64,000 bases of DNA, from assembly GCA_015234045.1 (NCBI GenBank), contig JADFWU010000015.1, positions 1 to 64,000 on the forward strand. Reading direction: 5' to 3'. Made by a program: the position numbers and the translations under genes. The DNA comes from Magnetococcales bacterium (GTDB taxonomy: Bacteria; Pseudomonadota; Magnetococcia; Magnetococcales; JADFWU01). The notes beneath the pieces were generated by a model. That model ran no database searches. It worked only from the letters and a program-made list of their open reading frames with translations, and was not told the DNA's origin. Positions 26,437 through 34,761 of this stretch are shown here, in pieces; the stretch's first letter is position 1; each line of letters begins with the position of its first letter.

Positions 26437-27945
26437 ATGAAGAGACGGCAAGTGGTTAAAGCGATGCTTTCCGGGGCCCTGTTGGCAGGGCTTCCAATAC
26501 CGCTGACTACTGCGCGTGCCGCTCTGTCTAACCCGAGACAACCTCTCCGCGCCAAAAGGCATCAACGCGATGTCGCTATTATCGGTGCTGGTATCGCTGG
26601 CTTGAGTGCCGGATACTTTCTGCGTGACCTTGATGTGGTACTCCTGGAAGCTGAACAATCAGTGGGTGGACGCTCACTGACCGGGCAAATGGGCGACCGC
26701 ACCTTCTCCAAAGGCGCACAATACATTACCTCTCTCAACGGTGCCTTAGGCCAAATCATCACTGATTTGGGTCTTGACCCTGTCGAAATACCGGGTCAGG
26801 TGGATGCGATTTATCGTAAAGGCAAGGTGTTTATCGGTGAGGATGAGATCCTCCAGATGTTCAGTGATCGTGGTGACCTGGCCGCTCTTGATCACTTTCT
26901 GGATACCCTGTCAGAAATTTCCAGACATTATGGCAATGTGCCAGATCATCGCCAAGATAGCCTTGTGGGTCGCTTGGACCGCCAAACGGCTCGAGAATGG
27001 TTGAATGCACTGCGTTTGCCGCCTGTTTATCCCAGAGTTCTTAACAATCTGGCCCGTCGGGCCTCTGGTGCCAACCTGGATGAGCTTTCCGCCCTTGGAT
27101 TGATGCCTATCCTGTTTGCGCTGTTCAAACAGACGCTGGCTGATATGAACACCGATGATCAGGCCAGAGTTGAGAGTGGAAACTATACGTTTGATGGTGG
27201 GTTGAACCAGGTCAATATCAATCTGGCTAATATGTTGGGTGATCGCATTCGGTTTAATTCGGCGGTTATTCAGCTTGAAAAACTTTCTGATGGTTTGGGA
27301 TATCGAATTCTCTATGCCGATGGCAGTGGAGAAGGGCGTTGGGTAGAAGCCAAGACGGTCATTTTTACCTCGCCTGCACCGATGATCATGCGTATTGCTG
27401 CTCAGCTGTTTCCTTCTGAAGTGCTCAATCTGCTGGATCAGGTGCGCTATGCGCCTGCAATCACTGTTGGTTTATATGGATCTTCGCCGATTTATTCGCC
27501 AGCATTTGATCTTTCTTTGTCAGATCGTACGTTCATTACTGATATTTATGATGCGTGTCGGCTCTCTCGTTTGGACAATCCAGATGTGCGTACTGGTGCG
27601 GTTTCCAGCGTGATTATCCCAGCCGAACGGTTTCGGGACAGCTATTTTATGCATCTGTCCGATCGGGCAATTCTCAGTCGGGTTCATAAAGAGTTGGAAG
27701 TGGTTCTGCCTGGATCTTCAGATCGTATATTGGACTGGAGTGTGCAGCGTTTTTCACACGCCTTTCCCGTGACGACATTGGGTGCTTTTCGGCGTTTATC
27801 CGCTTTGCATGGATTTATGGAGAGTGGCAGTCCGCTGCAACTTGCTGGTGATTACACAATCTATCCTTCCTTTGATCTGGCGGCTGAGTCAGGATATTTG
27901 GCGGCTATGCGTTTGCGTCGTCTGCTTGGTCATACTACTGCATGA
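26437..27945 (+). CDS. Flavin amine oxidase-like protein with Tat signal
   Basis: The 502-residue protein starts with a twin-arginine-type signal (KRRQVVKAMLSGALLAGLP). The FAD-binding dinucleotide fold follows: VAIIGAGIAGLSAGYFL (about 46-62), VVLLEAEQSVGGRS, and SKGAQYITSLNG. The C-terminal flavin motif LAGDYTIYPSFDLAAESGYLAA ends the fold, abbreviated here to its ends. Export of a flavoprotein by Tat is consistent with folding before translocation. The substrate (amine, carotenoid, other) is unknown. It lies between lipA and lipB and overlaps the lipB start by four bases. Confidence 0.85.
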   Translation: MKRRQVVKAMLSGALLAGLPIPLTTARAALSNPRQPLRAKRHQRDVAIIGAGIAGLSAGYFLRDLDVVLLEAEQSVGGRSLTGQMGDRTFSKGAQYITSLNGALGQIITDLGLDPVEIPGQVDAIYRKGKVFIGEDEILQMFSDRGDLAALDHFLDTLSEISRHYGNVPDHRQDSLVGRLDRQTAREWLNALRLPPVYPRVLNNLARRASGANLDELSALGLMPILFALFKQTLADMNTDDQARVESGNYTFDGGLNQVNINLANMLGDRIRFNSAVIQLEKLSDGLGYRILYADGSGEGRWVEAKTVIFTSPAPMIMRIAAQLFPSEVLNLLDQVRYAPAITVGLYGSSPIYSPAFDLSLSDRTFITDIYDACRLSRLDNPDVRTGAVSSVIIPAERFRDSYFMHLSDRAILSRVHKELEVVLPGSSDRILDWSVQRFSHAFPVTTLGAFRRLSALHGFMESGSPLQLAGDYTIYPSFDLAAESGYLAAMRLRRLLGHTTA

Positions 27946-28637
27946 CCGCACTGGCTGAAGCTGTTCCAGTCATTCCTCCGGCTGTTTGTCCTCCGACCGT
28001 CTGGCAGGTTCAACATCTTCAGGAACAGTCGTATCAACAGACCCTCACACTACAAAAAAATCTGGCCAGTGCCATTGCCGATGGACGACAGAGCAATATT
28101 TTGCTTTTGACGGAACATGCGCCTATCTATACCCTTGGACCCAGAACCCGACCTGAACATGCACGGGTTGTGGACCCAGCCTATGAGACTGTTCCACAAT
28201 TGGTAACTGATCGAGGCGGTGAGATCACCTATCATGGACCAGGTCAGTTGATCGCCTATGTGATTCGGGATTTGCGTCCAGCGATTCATGCTGTTCGTGC
28301 CCATGTAGACGCTCTTGAAAGTGTCATTATCAATGTGCTTGCTGAACTGACTATTCAGGCAGCGCGTGATAAACGTTATCCTGGTGTCTGGGTGGCAGGT
28401 AGTAAGGTGGCTGCGCTTGGTGTTCGTGTGCGGCGAGGCGTTGCCTATCATGGTATTGCGCTCAATAATCGACCTGATTTAGGCGCATTCAACGCCATTG
28501 TTCCTTGTGGTATTGAGGGAGGGGCCGTTACCTCGTTACAAAAATTGGGAGTGGATATCACCATGGATGCATTGGCGGATCTTTTTATCCAACACTTTCA
28601 ACCTGTTTTTAATGTAAAATGGGAATCCGCATCATGA
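27942..28637 (+). CDS. lipB: Octanoyltransferase
   Basis: LipB moves octanoate from acyl carrier protein to lipoyl domains, upstream of LipA. The 231-residue protein has RGGEITYHGPGQLIAYVI (about 87-104), KVAALGVRVRRGVAYHGIAL with the catalytic Lys, and VPCGIEGGAVTSL with the catalytic Cys189. It overlaps the amine oxidase stop codon and the nudix start codon, so expression is coupled on both sides. Confidence 0.96.
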   Translation: MTALAEAVPVIPPAVCPPTVWQVQHLQEQSYQQTLTLQKNLASAIADGRQSNILLLTEHAPIYTLGPRTRPEHARVVDPAYETVPQLVTDRGGEITYHGPGQLIAYVIRDLRPAIHAVRAHVDALESVIINVLAELTIQAARDKRYPGVWVAGSKVAALGVRVRRGVAYHGIALNNRPDLGAFNAIVPCGIEGGAVTSLQKLGVDITMDALADLFIQHFQPVFNVKWESAS

Positions 28638-29077
28638 CAAAACATGCTACACCCGCTTTGACTGCTGATATCATTATTGAATTGCTTGATGATGAAGATC
28701 GTCCTATCATATTGATTGAACGACTTAATCCACCATATGGTTGGGCTATTCCCGGTGGATTCGCTGATGTGGGTGAGCGTATTGAGGCCACAGCCGTGCG
28801 TGAGGCCAAAGAAGAGGTCTGTTTGGACGTGACCTTAAAGGCGTTATTGGGCCTTTACAGTGATCCAAAGCGGGATCAACGTGGCCACACCGTGACAGCG
28901 GTGTATGTAGCCGAAGCACATGGTATGCCCTGTCCCGCTGATGATGCAAAAAACTTGATTATCATTCATCCTGATAAAATTGATATGCCTTTGGCATTTG
29001 ATCACGCTCAGGTGTTGGCAGATTATAGAAACTATAGAAATAATGGAGCGGTAACACCGTTACGCTTTGAACCATGA
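28634..29077 (+). CDS. Nudix hydrolase
   Basis: The 147-residue protein has a Nudix box GGFADVGERIEATAVREAKE followed by EVCL. It matches GX5EX7REUXEEXGU except that the late Gly is Cys. The catalytic Glu residues are kept, so activity is still likely. ADP-ribose or nucleotide sugars are common substrates of related proteins, but the specificity here is unknown. I place the start at ATG 28634, which overlaps the lipB stop (ATGA). An ATG at 28619 is an alternative. Its own stop overlaps the htrA start. Confidence 0.9.
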   Translation: MTKHATPALTADIIIELLDDEDRPIILIERLNPPYGWAIPGGFADVGERIEATAVREAKEEVCLDVTLKALLGLYSDPKRDQRGHTVTAVYVAEAHGMPCPADDAKNLIIIHPDKIDMPLAFDHAQVLADYRNYRNNGAVTPLRFEP

Positions 29078-30432
29078 AACGATCTTTTTCCTTCCTTGTA
29101 CTTTTCCTGGTCTCTTTTTGCTTTTCAGGTATGGTTGAAGCGACTTTACCGCCTTCGGTCAATGGCAAGCCCTTGCCTTCTCTGGCTGATATGCTGGAAA
29201 AGGTCACGCCGGCTGTGGTGAATATTGCATCCAGTACCGTCATTCATGCGCCGGATCATCCTCTGTTGCGAGACCCGTTTTTTAAATTTTTCCTCGAAAG
29301 ACGCAAGAAGAAAAAAAAGAATGAGCAGCACCGAAGCTTGGGCTCTGGTGTGGTGGTGGATGCCAAGTTGGGCTATATTCTGACTAATCAACATGTGATT
29401 GATAAAGCAGATAAAATATCTGTAACATTGCAGGATGGTCGAACTGTTCTTGCCCGTTTGGTTGGTGTTGATCCTGAGACCGATGTGGCAGTCATCCAGG
29501 TTAAAGTCCGTGGTCTGACTGCGTTGCCGATTGGCGATTCTGAGGCGTTGCGCGTTGGTGATTTTGTTGTTGCGGTGGGTAATCCGTTTGGTTTGGGGCA
29601 GACAGTGACATCAGGCATTGTGTCCGCTTTGGGCCGTAAAGGGTTGGGCATCAAAGGGTATGAGGATTTTATCCAAACCGATGCATCCATCAATCCAGGT
29701 AATTCAGGCGGTGCTTTGGTCAATCTGGCTGGCGAGTTGATCGGAATCAATACTGCGATTTTGGCACCTAATGGCGGAAATGTTGGGATCGGGTTTGCAA
29801 TTCCAGTGTCTATGGCGCAGCAGATCATGGCGCAGTTGATCGACTATGGTGAAGTGCAGCGCGGTCTTTTAGGTGTGCAAACCCAGGATTTAACAGCAGA
29901 TCTTGCCCGCGCTTTTGGAGTGCCGGATCAGAGTGGTGCGGTTGTAACACGGGTTGTTCCTGGTTCTGCGGCTGATCAAGCTGGGTTAACCACTGGTGAT
30001 GTGATTGTTTCAGCTAATGGCCATTCTATTGGTGATGCATCCGATTTGCGGAATGTCATTGGTCTTCTGCGGGTTGGTGAGCAGATCCAGCTTGACTATA
30101 TTCGTGATGGACGTAAAAAGCGCGTAACTGCCACGATTCTTCAGCCAACATGGCATAAGCTGGATGGAACAAGTGTTGATCAGCGGATGGAAGGGGCGAT
30201 GTTTGGTGTGCCCAAGGCGGGCAGTCGTATTGCGGGTGTTGGGGTGTTGGATGTTGGACCGAACAGTCCGGCCTGGAAGATCGGCTTGCGGCCTGGAGAT
30301 TGGATTACGGCGGTGAATCGTCATCCGATTGCCAATTTAAATGATCTGAAACGCAATCTACGCCGTAGAACGCGTAAGCTATTGATACAGATTTTGCGCG
30401 ATGAAGAAGAGTTTCTGATCATTGTGCGTTGA
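29074..30432 (+). CDS. Periplasmic serine protease, DegP/HtrA family
   Basis: The 452-residue protein has a signal peptide (about 1-25), a trypsin-like protease domain with the triad His107 (LTNQHVID), Asp137 (ETDVAVI) and Ser211 (NPGNSGGA), and two PDZ domains (about 260-345 and 375-450). It would degrade or refold damaged envelope proteins. The region after residue 70 is unusually basic, with the run RRKKKKKN. The gene is the last of the DHH-lipA-lipB-nudix run, with four-base overlap to nudix. A GTTACGC-type repeat follows 12 bp after the stop. Confidence 0.94.
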   Translation: MKRSFSFLVLFLVSFCFSGMVEATLPPSVNGKPLPSLADMLEKVTPAVVNIASSTVIHAPDHPLLRDPFFKFFLERRKKKKKNEQHRSLGSGVVVDAKLGYILTNQHVIDKADKISVTLQDGRTVLARLVGVDPETDVAVIQVKVRGLTALPIGDSEALRVGDFVVAVGNPFGLGQTVTSGIVSALGRKGLGIKGYEDFIQTDASINPGNSGGALVNLAGELIGINTAILAPNGGNVGIGFAIPVSMAQQIMAQLIDYGEVQRGLLGVQTQDLTADLARAFGVPDQSGAVVTRVVPGSAADQAGLTTGDVIVSANGHSIGDASDLRNVIGLLRVGEQIQLDYIRDGRKKRVTATILQPTWHKLDGTSVDQRMEGAMFGVPKAGSRIAGVGVLDVGPNSPAWKIGLRPGDWITAVNRHPIANLNDLKRNLRRRTRKLLIQILRDEEEFLIIVR

Positions 30433-30443
30433 TACTATTATGC

Positions 30444-30633
30444 GTTACGCAGTTGCTGGCCTGTCTGTGTTTTGCGTCGCTTCGCGGCTATGCCTTCGGC
30501 ATGCCAGTCCTTTGGGCTGGGACGGCTGTTACGCAGCCTATTAATTGTGTGGCCCTTTGCGCTGGGGACCTTCGGTCCCCAGGCCCTTGTAGAAGTTGGC
30601 CCTTCGGGCCTCTGATGCAGTCAACTGCGTAAC
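30444..30633. mobile_element. MITE-like repeat, GTTACGC family, copy 1
   Basis: This 190-bp element is bounded by perfect 12-bp inverted repeats, GTTACGCAGTTG (30444-30455) and CAACTGCGTAAC (30622-30633). Inside are several compact hairpins closed by TTCG loops, for example GGGGACCTTCGGTCCCC, GGCCCTTCGGGCC and TGCCTTCGGCA. Related elements with the same ends lie at 37308-37404 and 38901-38961. It lies between co-directional htrA and the TRAP binding-protein gene. Confidence 0.8.
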
Positions 30634-30667
30634 TCCCAACTATAAGAAAGAACATTGGAGAAGCGAG

Positions 30668-31771
30668 ATGTCGAATCCCGATAAAAATGTATCCCGTCGA
30701 GCAGTGGTCAAAGGGGTTTTGGGGGGTGCAGCACTGGTGGCAGCACCAAAGGTGGCGGATGCCTTTCCCAGTCTTGGTAAGACGATTAAATGGAAAATGG
30801 TTACAACGTGGCCGAAGAATTTTCCTGGTTTGGGCGCAGGCGCAAACTATTTAGCTAAACTCATCAATGAGATGAGTGGTGGTCGAATTAAGGTTAAAGT
30901 GTATGGTGCCAAAGAGTTGGTTGGCGCTTTTGAGGTGTTTGATGCGGTTTCTCGCGGCACAGCACAGATGGGGCATGGTGCGGCCTATTACTGGAAAGGC
31001 AAGCATCCGGCCACGCAGTTTTTTGCAGCGGTGCCTTTTGGTCTCACAGCACAGGAGATGAATGGCTGGCTTTATCATGGCGGAGGTATGGCGCTGTGGA
31101 AAGAGTTGTATGATCGCTTTGATTTGATTCCAACGGCTATTGGCAATACTGGTGTGCAGATGGGCGGATGGTTTAACCGTAAAATTGATGCGGTTACTGA
31201 CCTGAAGGGCCTTAAGATGCGTATCCCTGGTCTGGGTGGTGAGGTGTTGAATCGGGCGGGTGGTACACCTGTGAGTTTGCCGGGTGGTGAAATTTTTCCG
31301 GCTTTGCAGTCTGGTTCCATTGATGCGACTGAGTGGGTTGGTCCTTATAATGATCTCGCCTTTGGTCTCTATAAGGCGGCAAAATTCTACTACTATCCCG
31401 GTTGGCATGAGCCTGGAACCACATTGGAAGGCATTATCAATAAGACCGCATTTAATGCATTGCCCAAGGATCTTCAATCCATTGTTATCGCAGCGTGTAG
31501 GGTTGCTAATCAGGATATGCTGTCAGACTTTACTGCACGAAACAATACTGCCTTGGATACATTAGTCAATCATCATGGTGTTAAATTGCTGCGTTTTCCT
31601 GATGATGTTCTCAAGCGCATCAAGATGCTTTCTAACGAAGTGGTTGCGGAGATTGCAGGTCAAGATCCATTTTCCAAACGTGTTTATGACTCTTTTTCAA
31701 CATTCCGAAAGCAAGCGATTTCCTGGCACGCTGTTTCAGAGCAGGCCTATATGGATGCGCGAACGTTGTAA
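30668..31771 (+). CDS. TRAP transporter solute-binding protein (DctP family)
   Basis: The 367-residue protein has a Tat-type signal (SRRAVVKGVLGGAALVAAP) and a mature DctP-like domain beginning at about residue 36 (IKWKMVTTWPKNFPGLG). Other family features are GTAQMGHGAAYYWKGK, DLKGLKMRIPGLGGEV and DATEWVGPYND. TRAP proteins bind carboxylates in the periplasm. The start at 30668 has GGAG upstream; an earlier in-frame start lies inside the repeat. No DctQ or DctM membrane genes are adjacent, so this is an orphan binding protein in this window. A terminator lies at 31947-31983. Confidence 0.93.
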   Translation: MSNPDKNVSRRAVVKGVLGGAALVAAPKVADAFPSLGKTIKWKMVTTWPKNFPGLGAGANYLAKLINEMSGGRIKVKVYGAKELVGAFEVFDAVSRGTAQMGHGAAYYWKGKHPATQFFAAVPFGLTAQEMNGWLYHGGGMALWKELYDRFDLIPTAIGNTGVQMGGWFNRKIDAVTDLKGLKMRIPGLGGEVLNRAGGTPVSLPGGEIFPALQSGSIDATEWVGPYNDLAFGLYKAAKFYYYPGWHEPGTTLEGIINKTAFNALPKDLQSIVIAACRVANQDMLSDFTARNNTALDTLVNHHGVKLLRFPDDVLKRIKMLSNEVVAEIAGQDPFSKRVYDSFSTFRKQAISWHAVSEQAYMDARTL

Positions 31772-31786
31772 TTCTTTCCGAGATCC

Positions 31787-31947
31787 TATAGTGGTTTCGT
31801 CTGAAATTTGAACAGTCAGCCGTTTCAGTCCTGGTGATATTTTTGCTCTGATGATCTGCTTCGCTTATGCAAAACGGCGCAAAAACATCACCAGGGCTTC
31901 CACTCAGGTTGTGGTTCATTGTCTAATTTCGGATCGAAATCACTATA
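31787..31947. mobile_element. MITE-like repeat, TATAGTG family, copy 3
   Basis: This is the best-preserved copy. Its left end TATAGTGGTTTCG and right end CGAAATCACTATA are inverted repeats matching at 12 of 13 positions. The internal CCTGGTGAT / ATCACCAGG pair is present. It starts 15 bp after the dctP stop codon and lies before a convergent small gene. Confidence 0.82.
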
Positions 31948-31985
31948 AAACAGGTCCAGGATAAATCTGCTTGGACCTGTTTTAT
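31947..31985 (+). terminator. Intrinsic terminator after the TRAP binding-protein gene
   Basis: AAAACAGGTCCA (31947-31958) and TGGACCTGTTTT (31972-31983) form a perfect 12-bp stem directly at the right end of the repeat. The A and T runs allow use in both directions. Confidence 0.8.
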
Positions 31986-32222
31986 TGGTAATTTTTACAT
32001 TTTAATAAAACAATAAGCTTTTAATGTGTTTTTATATAATTTAAATCGTTATAAATCCACATCCTGTCGATTCCAACCTAAAGGTTGTTTTGTTGTCAAT
32101 AGAACAATATATTATGTTCTAATGCGTGAAGGGTAGAGTGATGTTTTCTTGGAAGTCGATCAAGTCAAGTACGGAATATGCATTGAGGATTTGAGCATAA
32201 TTCAGAGCGTTTTTTTTTGAAT
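31986..32222. other. AT-rich non-coding stretch
   Basis: This 237-bp stretch, together with the preceding repeat and terminator, fills a 451-bp gap after the TRAP binding-protein gene. It is strongly AT-rich and I see no gene, hairpin or promoter I would support. It marks the left edge of the accessory patch. Confidence 0.5.
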
Positions 32223-32432
32223 TCAAGCTATCTGGTTATGGGTGGGTCGGTTGTTGGCCATTTGGCGTAGCGTGTTAGAGACACCATCCAATAACAGGCC
32301 GGCACCATTCAATTCATGTTCACTCAAATAGGAGGGGTCTGCCCGAACAATAGCGCTTACAGCAGCGGTGATATCAGCTAGGTCTTCAATTAAAGCTTTT
32401 TGAGTATCGGTGTGAGTGAAGTCAAAGCGCAT
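32223..32432 (-). CDS. Small hypothetical protein
   Basis: The 69-residue product has no signal peptide or recognised motif. It is predicted to be mainly helical (LIEDLADITAAVSAIVRADP). Support for a real gene comes from the AAGGAG ribosome-binding site upstream of the ATG and its place in a patch of small phage-like genes. Function unknown. Confidence 0.55.
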   Translation of the reverse strand: MRFDFTHTDTQKALIEDLADITAAVSAIVRADPSYLSEHELNGAGLLLDGVSNTLRQMANNRPTHNQIA

Positions 32433-32644
32433 TTGGTGGTCTCCTTGTCAGGTGATGGTATATAAAACCGTAACAGGTAGTTGCTGGATACGGTTGTGGC
32501 CTTATTCCACCAATACTTCTCGATGCCAATCCGAATCAAAATCAGTGAAACAGTGCCTACCACTTATATTCGGACGTAATTATATAAGCATTAGAGATTT
32601 TTTTGTGTAATTTGATCTATGTAATTAGTTGTATGCTATAAATT

Positions 32645-32860
32645 TCATTTATTTTCATAAGTATTCCCAAAAAGGATTTCGTGGGCATCAAGGTGGGCCA
32701 TTTCTATCATCACTTTGAAATCATTGATAAATACCTTCTCACGGGAGAGCGAGGCGGAAACAGCTTGACGCTTTTTTCCTATCCTCTCTGCCACCATTTC
32801 TTGTGTTATTCCGGCTTCGCGCATGCCTGATTTTAGGCGGTCAACCCATCCTGCATTCAT
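32645..32860 (-). CDS. XRE-family helix-turn-helix regulator (phage-type repressor)
   Basis: The 71-residue protein is a single HTH domain: WVDRLKSGMREAGITQEMVA and RIGKKRQAVSASLSR form the recognition region. I choose ATG 32860 because GGAGGT lies just upstream; the frame is open further but without a site. It is divergent from a Cro/YdaS-like gene across a 125-bp region containing a perfect dyad, the layout of a phage or integrative element control switch. Confidence 0.75.
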   Translation of the reverse strand: MNAGWVDRLKSGMREAGITQEMVAERIGKKRQAVSASLSREKVFINDFKVMIEMAHLDAHEILFGNTYENK

Positions 32861-32937
32861 TATTACCTCCATTATGTACAGTATGTTGTTAACAAAACGT
32901 AACATGGAGTTGCTTTTTATGCAATAGGAAGAATAAT

Positions 32938-32962
32938 GCAACTGACAGTTGCTATTTATAAT
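32938..32962. promoter_or_regulatory. Perfect dyad operator overlapping a promoter
   Basis: GCAACTG-A-CAGTTGC (32938-32952) is a perfect 15-bp dyad. TATAAT follows at 32957-32962, a consensus -10 for the plus-strand Cro/YdaS-like gene. A looser pair of half-sites, GTTGC (32909-32913) and GCAAT (32921-32925), lies nearer the repressor gene. It is the likely binding site of one or both divergent regulators. Confidence 0.65.
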
Positions 32963-32985
32963 ATCTTGAGGTATACAGTGAGGCT

Positions 32986-33219
32986 ATGAGTGATTTAAAA
33001 ACATATTTGAAAGCGTTTCCATACGGTGCACGGGAAATGGAGAAAAAACGGCTTGCACATGCAGCGGGTGTCGCGTGGCGCACCGTGGAATCTTGGGCCG
33101 CAGGTAGGCGGGCTTGTCCGCCAGATAGAGCGCAAAAAATTGAGAGAGAGACAGATGGTCAGGTATCGGCTATTGCGTTGGTTTTTGGCAAAATTGAGTG
33201 CGATCTATCTGAGAGATAA
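32986..33219 (+). CDS. Cro/YdaS-like HTH protein
   Basis: The 77-residue protein matches the YdaS/Cro-like HTH type: GVAWRTVESWAAGRRACPP followed by DRAQKIERETDGQVS, the pattern in which the helix-turn-helix is followed by 'P..A..IE..T.G.V'. Such proteins are found opposite CI-type repressors in prophages. The start lies just after GTGAGG. It probably regulates the switch and the downstream plus-strand gene at 33368. Confidence 0.72.
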   Translation: MSDLKTYLKAFPYGAREMEKKRLAHAAGVAWRTVESWAAGRRACPPDRAQKIERETDGQVSAIALVFGKIECDLSER

Positions 33220-33367
33220 AGAAGCATGACTTCAAAATACTAAACGTTCATTAATGCGCCAAAATGAACCGATTCAACAATAAAAATAGTTGTCAATAAT
33301 ATATTTTTAGTTTTTTCAACTTTATACAATATAAAATATACAAACCAATATCCTATGGAGTTGCTTT

Positions 33368-34012
33368 ATGAAAACACTTCGCAGTATTGTTAATTCTCTT
33401 CCTGGTGAGACAATCACCACACAATATGCGCCTGTTTGTCGAGTTTGGATAAATGAGCCAGATCAAGGACATAAACACTCTGACGGTCGTTATAAAATCA
33501 GTCAGATTTTTGAAGCCAATCATTCAGGGGTTAGAGAAATACAAGCGCTTTGTAATCGGGTTGTCGAGCGTATTCAACCCTCTTTGGTCGAGGAAATGAC
33601 AGATAAGGGCTATCACCTCAATATGGGTGCGATAATATGGCCGTGGCGTTATTTTGATATGGAAGAAAAAGCCGCACATTTACGAGGTCGGGTATTGGTG
33701 ACTTCCAGAAGCCGCTTCAAACCAACAATTATTGATTCCTATGGCGTAAAGCGGAATACAGCTGTACCAATTCGAAAAAATGATCGTGTGGCGATCACCG
33801 CAGAGGCCAAGGGGATTGTGGTTCCGCATTGGAATGGTCAATTCCATCCAGGTGTTACGTTGCGTTTAAACCTGGTTCATTTGACTTCAAAGGCGATATA
33901 TCGGGTTGCGCGACCCTCTCGAGTCATACCGTTTCGGCAGCGTCATTCAGATGTGAAAAATCAGGATAGGGGCGACGAAATAAACAGAGTGTTCCCTTCA
34001 CCAGTCTATTGA
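33368..34012 (+). CDS. Putative phage-type ssDNA-binding protein (gp2.5/DUF2815-like)
   Basis: The 214-residue protein is not recognised with certainty. Segments RVWINEPDQ, GRYKISQIFEANHSG, GRVLVTSRSRFKPTIIDSYG, IRKNDRVAITAEAKGI and PGVTLRLNLVHL follow the order of OB-fold phage ssDNA-binding proteins (gp2.5/DUF2815 type): a first strand, a short insertion, then a 'R..F.P...D..G' segment, 'G..V......A' and 'GV...L..V'. The context of phage-type regulators supports this reading. The tail (about 190-214) is basic and lacks the acidic end typical of SSBs. It is preceded by GGAGTTGC, which repeats the operator half-site. Confidence 0.4.
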   Translation: MKTLRSIVNSLPGETITTQYAPVCRVWINEPDQGHKHSDGRYKISQIFEANHSGVREIQALCNRVVERIQPSLVEEMTDKGYHLNMGAIIWPWRYFDMEEKAAHLRGRVLVTSRSRFKPTIIDSYGVKRNTAVPIRKNDRVAITAEAKGIVVPHWNGQFHPGVTLRLNLVHLTSKAIYRVARPSRVIPFRQRHSDVKNQDRGDEINRVFPSPVY

Positions 34013-34045
34013 TCCCTAAAGCTGGGTTGCAGAAAGGGGGTATAG

Positions 34046-34120
34046 GGCTCCCTTTCTGTGCTGTGCGGACCAATTCATATCCTGCGCAACGGGAATAATT
34101 AATTTTTCCACGGCCCTTAA
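34046..34120. repeat. Dispersed motif (family 3), copy 2
   Basis: The segment GGGCTCCCTTTCTGTGC, then GGACCAATTC, CCTGCGCAACGGGAATAATT and CCACGGCCCTTAA aligns with 44417-44491 over its full length with small gaps. Its left end forms a hairpin with CAGAAAGGG at 34030-34038 (partner 34050-34058). It lies between the convergent 33368 and 34117 genes. Confidence 0.5.
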
Positions 34121-34761
34121 TTTATATCATAGCCAAATTCCAGCGCTCTTTTTTCGACATTTTCCGCCAGCGTTTTGTCTGCTTCTTTCAGCTTATCCCA
34201 AGTCAGCTGAGTATATCCTTTTCTGCCAACGCGGGAGTCACGGGCCTCTTTTTGTAAGACTGGAAGATTTTGCACGGGCAATCCCAATTTCGATAACAAT
34301 TCAGGAAAAATCTCCTGAAAATCCTCTATCCGATAGCGCCAATCCGCCCTCTGTTCGATACGTTTAGTCCAGCCCAGCCAGGTACGCATACAACGCCGAA
34401 TTCGATGATTACGCTTCTTGTGGCCAAACAGTGTGAAAAGGGCGTTTCCTTTCGGATCTGAATCTGTGTCAATCCCCAGCTTTTGTTCCATATAGCATAG
34501 AGAACTTTCAGAAAATGTTTGTGCAGAAGTGAGTACTTTGAGTGGATTTCGAACTTGATGAATCACTGTGTCGTAGGAAATATCAGGAATGATCTGTTCG
34601 CGGTTTTTGCCAATAACGACAAAGGTGCCTGGAACAATGTGCTTCCAGGATGTGACACCATCTTTACCTTCGGTTTCATGGGGCGCATCCACACCGAGTG
34701 CCTGAAGAATTCGTGAGGTATAATGGGTGCCGCTGCGTCCGTAACCAGTTATTAGAAACAT
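34117..34761 (-). CDS. Sulfotransferase-like protein
   Basis: The 214-residue protein starts MFLITGYGRSGTHYTSRIL, the 5'-phosphosulfate (PAPS) binding loop of sulfotransferases. The segment DTVIHQVRNPLKVLTSAQ (about 69-86) contains the R-P pair that contacts the 3'-phosphate. The family transfers sulfuryl groups from PAPS to glycans, lipids or small molecules. It is short for the family but appears complete. No ribosome-binding site stands out. It lies at the end of the accessory patch, with no polysaccharide genes around it. Confidence 0.7.
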   Translation of the reverse strand: MFLITGYGRSGTHYTSRILQALGVDAPHETEGKDGVTSWKHIVPGTFVVIGKNREQIIPDISYDTVIHQVRNPLKVLTSAQTFSESSLCYMEQKLGIDTDSDPKGNALFTLFGHKKRNHRIRRCMRTWLGWTKRIEQRADWRYRIEDFQEIFPELLSKLGLPVQNLPVLQKEARDSRVGRKGYTQLTWDKLKEADKTLAENVEKRALEFGYDIN

